Origin: Sediminibacterium sp.
GTDB lineage: Bacteria; Bacteroidota; Bacteroidia; Chitinophagales; Chitinophagaceae
Direction of reading: 5' to 3'
Length of the DNA: 59,504 nt
Assembly: GCA_007280515.1 (NCBI GenBank)
Contig: QYPL01000010.1
Coordinates: 1-59,504 of the forward strand
Positions 18,214 through 25,946 of this stretch are shown piece by piece (position 1 is the first letter of the stretch; every line of letters begins with the position of its first letter). Below the pieces are notes generated by a model. That model saw only the letters and a list, made by a program, of their open reading frames with translations, made no database searches and was not told the origin of the DNA. A program made the translations under genes and the position numbers.

Positions 18214-18999
18214 ATGATTCATTCTATTTTAAAAGACAAACCCACTAAATTATTTCTAGGTATTATGGCTTTTTTCGTAGCCAATGCTTTAATTGCAGAA
18301 TGTATTGGAGGTAAAATATTTTCTTTAGAAAAAGTATTCGGACTAGCTCCCTCTAATTTTACTTTGTTTGGAGTGCCTAATCTTTCTTTTAATTTAACCT
18401 GTGGTGTTTTGTTATGGCCACTTGAGTTTGTAATAACAGATATTGTCAATGAATATTTTGGGCCAAAAGCAGTGCGCAGAATTAGTTATACGGCCGTGGC
18501 ATTAATTAGTTATGCTTTTATAATGTTTTATGTAGCCATGAAAATAGCCCCTGCACAATTTTGGGTGGAATCTAAAACAGCTAATGGTATGCCCAATATG
18601 CAATTGGCTTTTGAATCTATTTTTGGACAGGGTATGTGGATTATTGTAGGAAGTTTGGTTGCATTTTTAGTAAGTCAGTTCATTGATGTGTATGTTTTTC
18701 ATAAAATTAAAAAAATGACTGGAGATAAAATGATATGGCTACGCGCCACTGGTTCAACCCTAGTTTCTCAATTGGTTGATAGTTTTGTGGTTTTATTTAT
18801 AGCCTTTAAAATAGGAAATGGTTGGAGTTGGTCTACCGTATTAGCTGTTTGTGTGGTAAATTATTTGTACAAGTTTACCATGGCCATTATATTAACTCCC
18901 TTAATTTCTTTTATTGAAGGCAGAATTGAAAATTATGTTGGGCACGATGTTGCTAAGAAAATGAAATTACAAGCAATGGGGTTGGACAATGAGATTTAG
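18214..18999 (+). CDS. yhhQ: Queuosine precursor transporter (YhhQ/QPTR, VUT family)
   Basis: A 261-residue inner-membrane protein with about six to seven helices. The family is known in E. coli to import preQ0/preQ1 for synthesis of the tRNA-modified base queuosine. Diagnostic are the helix pair around FVANALIAECIGGKIFSL, the strongly conserved WPLEFVITDIVNEYFGPKAV near residues 70-88 and SQLVDSFVVLFIAFKI near 188-203. Its end overlaps the convergent NUDIX gene by four bases. Partners of the queuosine pathway are not in the window. Confidence 0.92.
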   Translation: MIHSILKDKPTKLFLGIMAFFVANALIAECIGGKIFSLEKVFGLAPSNFTLFGVPNLSFNLTCGVLLWPLEFVITDIVNEYFGPKAVRRISYTAVALISYAFIMFYVAMKIAPAQFWVESKTANGMPNMQLAFESIFGQGMWIIVGSLVAFLVSQFIDVYVFHKIKKMTGDKMIWLRATGSTLVSQLVDSFVVLFIAFKIGNGWSWSTVLAVCVVNYLYKFTMAIILTPLISFIEGRIENYVGHDVAKKMKLQAMGLDNEI

Positions 19000-19454
19000 A
19001 AGCTTTGCTTAAACATTTGAATAGCTACTTTATCAATAGGCAGACTCATACTGTCTTCATTCAAGCTTTCAAAATCGACCCAACGGAAGGACTCAAAAGT
19101 TCCATTTTTATCAGCAATTTGTGCTGGGCTGAAGTCAAAATTTTTCTCACTCGTTTTAATCTTTGCAGTATCACTGCTATGCACCATATAATAAATGGGG
19201 ATAATCTGGTCTTTTTTATTAAAGGCCGATATTTGAAAAAAATCGGTGGTATATAAATGTGCTCCTACAGTTACTGTAATACCCGTTTCTTCCATAAATT
19301 CTCTAGCTAAGCCATCACGGGTACCTTCACCAAATTCAAGCCCGCCTCCAGGAAGTTTGGTAAAAAATTCTCCTCTAATATATTCATCACTCACGAGTAA
19401 TCTATTTTGAGCGTCTAGTAATAAGCCATACACACGAACATTGAAAAGTGCCAT
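18996..19454 (-). CDS. NUDIX hydrolase
   Basis: A 152-residue NUDIX enzyme that would hydrolyse a nucleoside diphosphate linked to another group; the substrate is not predictable. The NUDIX box spans about residues 37-59 and fits GX5EX7REUXEEXGU (G37, E43, R51, E52, E55, E56, G58). It lies downstream of dapF on the same strand, separated by a 76-base gap that contains an unusual CCAAT pentanucleotide repeat just upstream of its start. Confidence 0.92.
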   Translation of the reverse strand: MALFNVRVYGLLLDAQNRLLVSDEYIRGEFFTKLPGGGLEFGEGTRDGLAREFMEETGITVTVGAHLYTTDFFQISAFNKKDQIIPIYYMVHSSDTAKIKTSEKNFDFSPAQIADKNGTFESFRWVDFESLNEDSMSLPIDKVAIQMFKQSF

Positions 19455-19474
19455 AAGAATTTATTTTTTTATTC

Positions 19475-19522
19475 TAATCCAATCTATCCCAATCTATTCC
19501 AATCCAATCCAATCCAATCTAT
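19475..19522. repeat. Degenerate CCAAT/CCAATCTATY tandem repeat
   Basis: The stretch reads as CCAATCTATC, CCAATCTATT, then four CCAAT units in a row and a final CTAT. The perfect part is four tandem pentamers (about 19499-19518). It fills the intergenic space upstream of the NUDIX gene start. Short tandem repeats like this can change copy number by replication slippage. Confidence 0.8.
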
Positions 19523-19530
19523 ACTGAATT

Positions 19531-20319
19531 TTAAATATCCAATGACCCGCTAAAAACAAAAGTACCGGGACCCATTAAATAAATATTGTCAAATATATTA
19601 TCTCCTCTATTGTTAAAGCTTACTGCTAATTTTCCGCCCAAGGTTTCAATATTAATTTTTTGCTCTCCCAATTTTTCTATGCCAGCTATTAAGGCAGAAG
19701 CGGTTACCCCAGTGCCACAACTAAAAGTTTCATTCTCCACGCCGCGTTCATAGGTTCTAACAAATAGCTGTCCTTCCTCTCGCTGAACAAAATTTATATT
19801 AATACCTTCTGCTTTAAATCTTTCATTGTAGCGAATCATTTGTCCTAGTCCCAGAATATCCACACTATTAACACTGTCCACAAATTCAATATAATGAGGA
19901 GAGCCTGTGTCCAATACATAAAATTTTACGTCGCCTTCAATATTTTTCTCAATCAGTTTTACATCAATCATTTTTAAATGCACCCAGCCTTCAGCATCAA
20001 TTTTTGACTCATGTGGGCCATCACTGGCTATAAAGCAGTAAGTATCTTTTTTAATGCCTTGGTCAAATGCATACTGGGTTAAACAGCGTCCACCATTACC
20101 ACACATAGAACCTTCCTTGCCATTGGCATTATAATAAGTCATTGAGAAATCAAAACCTGCTGCAGTGCCTAGTAACATTAACCCATCGGCGCCAATGCCT
20201 TTTCTTCTATCACAAATAAATTGAATTTGTACTTCGCTTAATTTGATATTGCCTGAACGGTTGTCTAGTATGACAAAATCGTTCTGCGTGCCTTGGTATT
20301 TTGAAAATGGAATATTCAT
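19531..20319 (-). CDS. dapF: Diaminopimelate epimerase
   Basis: A 262-residue cofactor-independent racemase converting LL- to meso-diaminopimelate for lysine and peptidoglycan. Both catalytic cysteines are visible: C73 in MCGNGGRC and a second near residue 199 in FSCGTGVTAS. The N-terminal FSKYQGTQNDFVILDN and the duplicated-fold length are typical, with GTQNDF replacing the commoner GNDF-type segment. It follows the nucleoside phosphorylase gene by 12 bases, suggesting a shared transcript. Confidence 0.96.
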   Translation of the reverse strand: MNIPFSKYQGTQNDFVILDNRSGNIKLSEVQIQFICDRRKGIGADGLMLLGTAAGFDFSMTYYNANGKEGSMCGNGGRCLTQYAFDQGIKKDTYCFIASDGPHESKIDAEGWVHLKMIDVKLIEKNIEGDVKFYVLDTGSPHYIEFVDSVNSVDILGLGQMIRYNERFKAEGININFVQREEGQLFVRTYERGVENETFSCGTGVTASALIAGIEKLGEQKINIETLGGKLAVSFNNRGDNIFDNIYLMGPGTFVFSGSLDI

Positions 20320-20331
20320 TTTAATATTTTT

Positions 20332-21207
20332 TTAAATGCCTGCAAGTATACCTAATGATTTTTGTATCATATGATCAACAGCCTTACCCATATCCTTGCT
20401 GTATTCTTTTTTTACTCTGTTGGCAATAATTACATTAATACTTAAACATTGATGCCCTAATAAATTACACAAGCCATAAATAGCAGATGTTTCCATTTCA
20501 AAATTAGCTATTCTATGTTGCCCGAATCTGAAGCTGGTCATTTGATCCACTAGGTTGGGCATTTTTAAAGGAAGTCTTAAGATGCGTCCTTGAGGGCCGT
20601 AAAAACCCGGGCAAGTAACAGTAATGCCATGACTATAACCTTCTGTAAAATGTTTTAATAAACCAGCACTTGCCGAGGCAATATAAGGTTGAATTTTATG
20701 AGCCGTAATATTTGTATGCTCTTCAAAAGCAGCTAAGATGGCTTTTTCTTCTTCATTATTTATCCTCTCATAAAAATGTAAAACATTGTCAATACCTAAT
20801 CCGTGTGTGCCAGCTACTAATTCATTCACACCTACTTCGCCTTGTAAAGAACCACAAGTGCCCATACGAATTATTGAAACCGATTTTTTTTGATCATTAA
20901 TAGTTCTAGTATCAAAATTTATATTGACTAGTGCATCAATTTCATTTAAGGCAATGTCAATATTGTCTGGACCAATACCCGTACTTAATACTGAAATTCT
21001 TTTTTGTCCAATAGTGCCGGTATGGGTAATAAATTCTCTATGCGCTAGTTTATGTTCAATACGGTCGAAGTATTTACTCACGGATGCAACTCTTTCAGGG
21101 TCGCCTACGGTGATAATAGTGTCCGCAATCTCTTCCGGACGTACATTTAAGTGATAAATAGCTCCGCGGTCGTTAATGATGAGTTCTGATGCGCCAATTG
21201 CCTGCAT
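20332..21207 (-). CDS. Nucleoside phosphorylase, uridine-phosphorylase-like
   Basis: A 291-residue PNP/UDP-family phosphorylase that would cleave a nucleoside with phosphate. Seen are the phosphate-binding ITVGDPERV near residue 32, a central RMGTCGSLQGEV near 113-124, and NFEMETSAIYGL near 235-246, which holds the ribose-contacting Glu-Met-Glu. The closest known subgroup seems to be uridine phosphorylase, but a purine or other substrate cannot be excluded. It is first in a probable operon with dapF. Confidence 0.88.
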   Translation of the reverse strand: MQAIGASELIINDRGAIYHLNVRPEEIADTIITVGDPERVASVSKYFDRIEHKLAHREFITHTGTIGQKRISVLSTGIGPDNIDIALNEIDALVNINFDTRTINDQKKSVSIIRMGTCGSLQGEVGVNELVAGTHGLGIDNVLHFYERINNEEEKAILAAFEEHTNITAHKIQPYIASASAGLLKHFTEGYSHGITVTCPGFYGPQGRILRLPLKMPNLVDQMTSFRFGQHRIANFEMETSAIYGLCNLLGHQCLSINVIIANRVKKEYSKDMGKAVDHMIQKSLGILAGI

Positions 21208-21283
21208 ATTGAATTATTTGTGATACAAATGTCGTTTAAATAGGAATAGCTGTAAAATTCTTTTATAATTAAGTTCTTTGCGT

Positions 21284-21291
21284 TATTTTCG
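21284..21291 (+). promoter_or_regulatory. -7 element of tRNA-Cys promoter
   Basis: TATTTTCG, one base off the TAnnTTTG consensus, is 14 bases upstream of the tRNA-Cys gene. No clear TTG -33 box is present, only an AT-rich stretch. Confidence 0.4.
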
Positions 21292-21304
21292 CATACTAGA
21301 TTAG

Positions 21305-21375
21305 GGTCGGGTGGCCGAGTGGCTAGGCAGAGCTCTGCAAAAGCTCCCACAGCGGTTCGAATCCGCTCTCGACCT
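21305..21375 (+). tRNA. tRNA-Cys (GCA)
   Basis: The cloverleaf is complete. Acceptor GGTCGGG (21305-21311) pairs with CTCGACC (21368-21374). The anticodon stem GAGCT/AGCTC encloses the loop CTGCAAA, giving anticodon GCA. The T arm is AGCGG/CCGCT with TTCGAAT. The discriminator is T (U73), the identity base for cysteinyl-tRNA synthetase. CCA is not encoded. Confidence 0.97.
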
Positions 21376-21390
21376 CACTAAAATATAAAG

Positions 21391-21417
21391 CCTCTCAATT
21401 ATTGAGGGGTTTTTTTA
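21391..21417 (+). terminator. Intrinsic terminator of tRNA-Cys
   Basis: CCTCTCAAT pairs with ATTGAGGGG (one G-U pair) with almost no loop spare, followed by seven T residues. Confidence 0.85.
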
Positions 21418-21530
21418 TGTCAAACTACTATTTCTTAATTAAGGGGGGTAAATAGCTGCTTTTTGGCAAGTATTAATACTGCGATTTTCACTACTCTAGA
21501 AATATACTTTTGGTGAAAATAAAAACAATT

Positions 21531-22295
21531 ATGAAAATCAAAATTAATGTAAGAAACATAAGCTTACTTTTTTTACTTATGTTCACCATTTCATGTACAA
21601 AAAAAGAAAGCGAATTAACAATACAGGACAAACAAACTAATGCCATTAAACAGTTGAAAGAAATTGTGGGAGAACAAGGTTTGATAAAAATAATGAATCC
21701 TAGTGAAAGCAAAGTAACTTTTACAATTGATGAAAATTCAAATCAAGCAAAAATTAAGAATCTAAGCTTAAATGTGTTTAAGGAAGTATTTAAGGAAATT
21801 GGAACAGAAATAAAATATGAAGCCGTAAGATCAACTCTAGTCTTAGACTCTAGTATAAGTCCTACTTCGAAAAATAAATCAAATTCAATTCAATCATTTG
21901 ATGATGATGACGAAGACGAAGGACCTGGCACTGCTGGGTATCATCATGCGCAGTTTGGTGCTGGTTCTATTCTGAATAAGGATAAAATTGGGAAGTATAT
22001 TTTACATTTATTTTTTAATACAAATACTAGTGGTCAAATAGTCGGGACTCCGACTTTATTCTATACTGGAATTGGTTTCTATTCTTGGCAACAAATGAAT
22101 ATGTCTAGTATAAGTTTTAATCCTTCAAATTATTCCTCTAATTTTATAATCACTGGTGTAAATACATATGGTGTTCAGATTGATGGATTGACCATTGGTT
22201 GGAGTTCTTATGCTAATTTTAATATCACGATTAGTATGGACGAGTTAGGGAGGTATGAAGTGGTTGTTATAGAAAAAAATAAAATTAAAAAATAA
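21531..22295 (+). CDS. Predicted lipoprotein, unrecognised
   Basis: A 254-residue protein with a signal peptide (MKIKINVRNISLLFLLMF) and a Cys after TIS near residue 22, consistent with a loose Bacteroidota lipobox. After the Cys comes a charged, Lys-rich region, then an acidic run (DDDDEDEGPG near 125-134) and a C-terminal part rich in Tyr, Asn and Ser with beta-strand periodicity (QMNMSSISFNPSNYSSNF, then GVQIDGLTIGWSSYANF). I recognise no family. ATG 21531 is preferred to the upstream TTG because it starts the signal peptide. The next gene begins two bases after its stop. Confidence 0.75.
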   Translation: MKIKINVRNISLLFLLMFTISCTKKESELTIQDKQTNAIKQLKEIVGEQGLIKIMNPSESKVTFTIDENSNQAKIKNLSLNVFKEVFKEIGTEIKYEAVRSTLVLDSSISPTSKNKSNSIQSFDDDDEDEGPGTAGYHHAQFGAGSILNKDKIGKYILHLFFNTNTSGQIVGTPTLFYTGIGFYSWQQMNMSSISFNPSNYSSNFIITGVNTYGVQIDGLTIGWSSYANFNITISMDELGRYEVVVIEKNKIKK

Positions 22296-22296
22296 A

Positions 22297-22518
22297 ATGT
22301 CAAACAATTTTTTTCCGTTAGTCTATAAAACTATTTTGTTAACACTACCTTTTATTGGCTCTGTGTTAATTTCTTTAATCTTTTTAAATACATCTATTTG
22401 GATCTATGATGGAACAAAGGTTAAAGCATCTATAAAAAAGAGTAAAAAAGTCCTATTGATATCTGTAATTATTATATTATGTATATCCGCAATCATAACT
22501 GTATTTGTTACCATTTAA
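22297..22518 (+). CDS. Small two-helix membrane protein, unrecognised
   Basis: A 73-residue protein with hydrophobic segments at about 11-32 and 50-71 and a Lys-rich connecting loop (KVKASIKKSKK). No family is recognised. Its start lies two bases after the lipoprotein stop, so the two are probably translationally coupled and may act together at the cell envelope. Confidence 0.65.
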   Translation: MSNNFFPLVYKTILLTLPFIGSVLISLIFLNTSIWIYDGTKVKASIKKSKKVLLISVIIILCISAIITVFVTI

Positions 22519-22603
22519 AAGTAAATTTAAAATTGTTTTTAAATTTGATATGATTAATAATAAATTAAATAGGATAACTAATAAGCAAAGAGAATTACTA
22601 TGA

Positions 22604-22641
22604 TTGATATTTCACGTAAAATATAGTAATTTTGAATTACT
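22604..22641. repeat. Repeated AATTACTATG motif with inverted partner
   Basis: The motif AATTACTATG occurs at 22593-22602, and again at 22635-22644, where it overlaps the start codon of the next gene. Between them, ATAGTAATT (22622-22630) is its inverted form, so each copy could pair with the middle element and alternative hairpins could form in the leader. Confidence 0.4.
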
Positions 22642-23037
22642 ATGAAATATTCTCAACCCATCGGTATTATTCTTTGCTTATTACTTATTTATTGCACTAC
22701 GCAGCCTTTGATATTTATTGAAAGCAGAAACTGGACAATTACTGGTTGGGATGCAGCAGGAAGTAGTTTTGGTCAGGCAGGTAAGTTCTTAAGTTTTTTC
22801 GCAGTTTTAGCTTTGCTATTTTTTGCGCTTCCTTATATATGGGCAAAAAGGTTCAATATGGTATTTGCTGCTATGCTTTTAGCATGGAGCTTTAGAAATT
22901 ATTTAATTATGTCTACCTGTCAAATGGGAGAGTGTCCGCAAAAGAAATGGGCATTATATGCTTGCATTATCATTTCTGCAGGCATATTAGTAATGACTTT
23001 TTTACCTAAGATAAAAGTTTCAAACCAGCCCCAATAA
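22642..23037 (+). CDS. Four-helix membrane protein, unrecognised
   Basis: A 131-residue hydrophobic protein with about four membrane segments (residues 7-25, 47-68, 74-92 and 106-125). A short conserved-looking loop, [20 protein letters not shown], follows the first helix, and three Cys residues occur. I recognise no family. Its 3' end overlaps the convergent rocD gene by 32 bases, with the overlap coding in both. Confidence 0.65.
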   Translation: MKYSQPIGIILCLLLIYCTTQPLIFIESRNWTITGWDAAGSSFGQAGKFLSFFAVLALLFFALPYIWAKRFNMVFAAMLLAWSFRNYLIMSTCQMGECPQKKWALYACIIISAGILVMTFLPKIKVSNQPQ

Positions 23038-24238
23038 TTGCAACGGCTTCATCAATTTGTTTTTCAGTTATAATTAAGGGAGGTGCAAATCTTATTTTAT
23101 CTCCATGGGTAGGTTTGGCGAGTAAGCCTAAATCTTTTAAGTGTAGACATAAATCCCAACTTGCTTCAGGGTTCTCATGTTTTATCACAATTGCGTTTAA
23201 TAAACCTTTACCGCGAATGGTGGTTATAAAGGGAGAATTTAAATTTGCAAGTCCAGTTCTTAATCTTTCTCCCATTTTTGCTGCATTCTCTGCCATCTTC
23301 TCCGACTTCAAAACTTCTAATGACTTTATAGCCACTGCGCAAGCCAAAGGGTTTCCACCATAGGTAGAACCATGCTCGCCTGGTAAAATTTGCATCATAA
23401 TTTCATTGCTAGCTAGTACTGCAGAAATAGGAAGCGTGCCTCCACTCAATGCTTTACCTAATATTAATATATCGGGTTTTACATTTTCATGATCGCAGGC
23501 TAACATTTTCCCTGTTCTAGCTAGACCCGTTTGAATTTCATCTGCAATGAATAAAACATTGTACTTATCACATAAATCACGCACTGCTTTTAAATAACCA
23601 TCATCGGGGATGACTACACCGGCCTCACCCTGAATAGGCTCTACCATAAATGCAGCTACTTCTTTATCTTTCAAAGCCTCTTCTAAAGTTACTAAATCAT
23701 TATAAGGTACTAAACCAAAGCCTGGCATATAAGGGCCAAAACCTTTAAAGCTACTGGGGTCGGTGGACGAAGAAATAGCAGCTAGTGTGCGTCCCCAAAA
23801 ATTTCCTTCAGCAAAAATAATTTTAGCTTTATTTTCAGCAATGCCTTTTACATTGTATCCCCAACGGCGCGCTAATTTAATAGCCGTCTCTCCGCCTTCC
23901 ACACCAGTATTCATGGGAAGTACTTTATCGTATCCAAAATAGTCGGAGATATACTTTTCATACTCGCCCAATAAATTATTATGAAAAGCGCGAGATGTTA
24001 AAGTGAGTTTACTGGCTTGTTTTTGTAAAGCCTCAATAATGGCTGGATGACAATGCCCTTGGTTCACGGCAGAATAACCACTTAGAAAATCGAAATATTT
24101 TTTACCATCTACATCATATAAATAAACACCTTCCCCTCTTTCGAGTACTACTGGAAGAGGGTGGTAGTTATGAGCGCCATAATGTTCTTCTAGTGCTAAA
24201 TATTTAGCGGCATTGGAACTAATAGTTGAATGAGTCAT
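23006..24238 (-). CDS. rocD: Ornithine--oxo-acid aminotransferase
   Basis: A 410-residue class III PLP-dependent aminotransferase converting ornithine and 2-oxoglutarate to glutamate semialdehyde and glutamate. It matches the ornithine subgroup: [20 protein letters not shown] near residues 35-53, [20 protein letters not shown] near 108, [20 protein letters not shown] near 198-217, [14 protein letters not shown] near 231-244 and the PLP-binding Lys near 262 in ILGKALSGG. Length and motif order are normal. Its role is arginine/ornithine breakdown or proline synthesis. Confidence 0.95.
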   Translation of the reverse strand: MTHSTISSNAAKYLALEEHYGAHNYHPLPVVLERGEGVYLYDVDGKKYFDFLSGYSAVNQGHCHPAIIEALQKQASKLTLTSRAFHNNLLGEYEKYISDYFGYDKVLPMNTGVEGGETAIKLARRWGYNVKGIAENKAKIIFAEGNFWGRTLAAISSSTDPSSFKGFGPYMPGFGLVPYNDLVTLEEALKDKEVAAFMVEPIQGEAGVVIPDDGYLKAVRDLCDKYNVLFIADEIQTGLARTGKMLACDHENVKPDILILGKALSGGTLPISAVLASNEIMMQILPGEHGSTYGGNPLACAVAIKSLEVLKSEKMAENAAKMGERLRTGLANLNSPFITTIRGKGLLNAIVIKHENPEASWDLCLHLKDLGLLAKPTHGDKIRFAPPLIITEKQIDEAVAIIGAGLKLLS

Positions 24239-24345
24239 TTCTATAAATTAAATGAATGGAAATTATATTATTGGGAAATAAAATTGTGCTGAAAGCAGGA
24301 TACAAATACGAAAAATAAATTCCGCTTGCATACAAAAAAATAGGA

Positions 24346-24360
24346 GGTAGTTGAACTACC
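24346..24360. promoter_or_regulatory. 15-bp palindrome upstream of rocD
   Basis: GGTAGTT, one G, AACTACC is a perfect inverted repeat in the 244-base divergent region between rocD and a glycosyltransferase gene. It may be a regulator-binding site. Nothing else is recognisable in that gap. Confidence 0.35.
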
Positions 24361-24482
24361 CCAAGGGATGATTGAGTAAATCTAGGTTTCTATGTAAAAA
24401 ACTTCCCGTATTCATTGCTGTAAGTTAGTTTTTTTACATCAATTTCCCATATTTTGGGCTTACATTCGCAAAAACAATTACC

Positions 24483-25511
24483 TTGAAACCGCTTGTCTCT
24501 ATAGTCATACTAAATTATAACGGGGCCGGTTATTTAGCAAAATTCTTGCCATCCGTTTTAGCGACTCAGTATGAAAATTTCGAAGTGGTGGTGGCCGATA
24601 ATGGTTCTTCCGACAATTCCATTTCTTTAGTGAAAGAAAAATTCCCCGCAGTTAAATTAATTACGAATAGTTCAAACGAAGGTTTTGCGGGCGGTTATAA
24701 TTGGGCCTTGCAAAAAGTGAAAGCTAATTATTATGTTTTATTAAATTCAGATGTTGAAGTTGATCCTCATTGGATTGAGCCCATGGTAAATTTATTGGAG
24801 TCTGATAAAACTATTGCAGCTTGTCAGCCTAAAATATTATCTTATAATAATAAAGAAGTATTTGAATATGCAGGGGCTGCAGGAGGTTGGATAGATGCAC
24901 TAGGGTATCCATTTTCAAGAGGACGCGTATTTGATGTATGTGAAAAAGACAATAAACAGTATGATACTGCTGCACCTATTTTTTGGGCCACTGGTGCTTC
25001 TATGATGATCCGCTCTGAATTATTTCATGCAATGAATGGTTTTGATGCCAGCTTTTTTGCACATCAAGAAGAAATAGATTTATGTTGGAGACTACAATTA
25101 ACAGGGTACAAGATTTATGCTTGTCCACAGTCCATAGTGTATCATGTAGGAGCAGGTACCTTGCCAAGAGGGGGTCGTAAAGTGTTTTTAAATTTCAGAA
25201 ACAACCTTATTATGCTCACTAAGAATTTGCCTTTATCCTCACTTATATGGAAATTACCAGCTAGGTTTAGTTTAGATGCTATTTCAGCCTATAAGGGCTT
25301 ATTAAGTGGTGATAGGAGCTTCTTTTTTGCTATTGCCAAAGCGCATCTTGCTTATATGGCTTATGTATTCTCTGGTAAATTGAAAAGAAGCCAGTCTCCC
25401 AAAGCCTTAGAAACACTAGAGGGCGTTTATCCTGGATCCGTGGTTTATCAATACTTTATTAAAAACAAGCAATATTTTAGCAAAATAGTGACCAAACTAG
25501 TTCATTATTAA
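24483..25511 (+). CDS. Family 2 glycosyltransferase (rhamnosyltransferase/WbbL-like)
   Basis: A 342-residue glycosyltransferase beginning at a TTG codon; this start gives the canonical KPLVSIVILNYNGAGYL N-terminus. Other motifs are VVVADNGSSDNSISLV near residue 34, FAGGYNWALQKVKANYYVLL near 69-88, the metal-binding LNSDVEVD near 88-95, and ATGASMMIRSELFHAMNGFD followed by FFAHQEEIDLCWR near 195-209. The C-terminal part holds amphipathic or membrane-associated helices. It lies away from the main polysaccharide region but is probably also involved in cell-envelope glycans. Confidence 0.9.
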   Translation: MKPLVSIVILNYNGAGYLAKFLPSVLATQYENFEVVVADNGSSDNSISLVKEKFPAVKLITNSSNEGFAGGYNWALQKVKANYYVLLNSDVEVDPHWIEPMVNLLESDKTIAACQPKILSYNNKEVFEYAGAAGGWIDALGYPFSRGRVFDVCEKDNKQYDTAAPIFWATGASMMIRSELFHAMNGFDASFFAHQEEIDLCWRLQLTGYKIYACPQSIVYHVGAGTLPRGGRKVFLNFRNNLIMLTKNLPLSSLIWKLPARFSLDAISAYKGLLSGDRSFFFAIAKAHLAYMAYVFSGKLKRSQSPKALETLEGVYPGSVVYQYFIKNKQYFSKIVTKLVHY

Positions 25512-25547
25512 GAACTTGTTGCTATTTTTGCATCCGAAATAAACAAT

Positions 25548-25751
25548 ATGTCACAAGATTTACAAGATAATACAGCAGAAAAAGATATCGCCACTAACTG
25601 GGTAAGTTCTTCTCGATTCTTTTTCTATGTTGCTCTTTTTGCTATACTAGCATTGGTTTTAGGTAATTGTACTCAACTTTACAATAGCCGTTTCGTTAAA
25701 CCTAATCCAGAAGTGCAATCTAGCTCTCAGTATAAGCCTGAGTATAAGTAA
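25548..25751 (+). CDS. Small single-span membrane protein, unrecognised
   Basis: A 67-residue protein with a polar N-terminus (MSQDLQDNTAEKD), one hydrophobic segment at residues 25-42 containing a Cys at its end (LVLGNCTQLY), and a short Ser/Pro-rich tail. No family is recognised. It follows the glycosyltransferase by 36 bases and precedes the tRNA-Gly promoter. A TATTTTTG box at 25523-25530 might give it its own transcript. Confidence 0.6.
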   Translation: MSQDLQDNTAEKDIATNWVSSSRFFFYVALFAILALVLGNCTQLYNSRFVKPNPEVQSSSQYKPEYK

Positions 25752-25760
25752 GAAAAAAAA

Positions 25761-25791
25761 TTTGTTTAAGAGCGCTGTTTCGTTATTTTTG
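25761..25791 (+). promoter_or_regulatory. Promoter of the tRNA-Gly/tRNA-Leu unit
   Basis: TTTG (25761-25764), 19 bases and TATTTTTG (25784-25791) match the Bacteroidota consensus exactly. The expected transcription start is near 25798, about 20 bases before tRNA-Gly. Confidence 0.8.
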
Positions 25792-25817
25792 CAGTCCTAA
25801 AAATAGTTCTTATACAA

Positions 25818-25893
<76 letters not shown>

Positions 25894-25896
25894 AAA

Positions 25897-25931
25897 ATCT
25901 CCTCCCGAGGACTCGGGATGGGATTTTTTTT
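25897..25931 (+). terminator. Terminator-like hairpin between tRNA-Gly and tRNA-Leu
   Basis: ATCTCCTCCCGAG pairs imperfectly with CTCGGGATGGGAT (core CCCGAG/CTCGGG) and is followed by eight or more T residues. It sits only 16 bases before tRNA-Leu, which has no visible promoter of its own. Confidence 0.75.
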
Positions 25932-25946
25932 AAGTCTGATGAAGAC

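Noticed and set aside
7464..21207. mqnA and the nucleoside phosphorylase as parts of one futalosine pathway cluster
   Set aside because: They are 12 kb apart on different strands, and the phosphorylase looks uridine-type rather than futalosine hydrolase.
21147..21350. A 67-codon minus-strand open reading frame upstream of the nucleoside phosphorylase gene
   Set aside because: It overlaps tRNA-Cys antisense and the phosphorylase start in another frame, and has no recognisable protein features.
21305..23037. Genomic island integrated at tRNA-Cys
   Set aside because: No integrase and no repeated copy of the tRNA 3' end is visible; the unknown genes downstream are only a weak hint.
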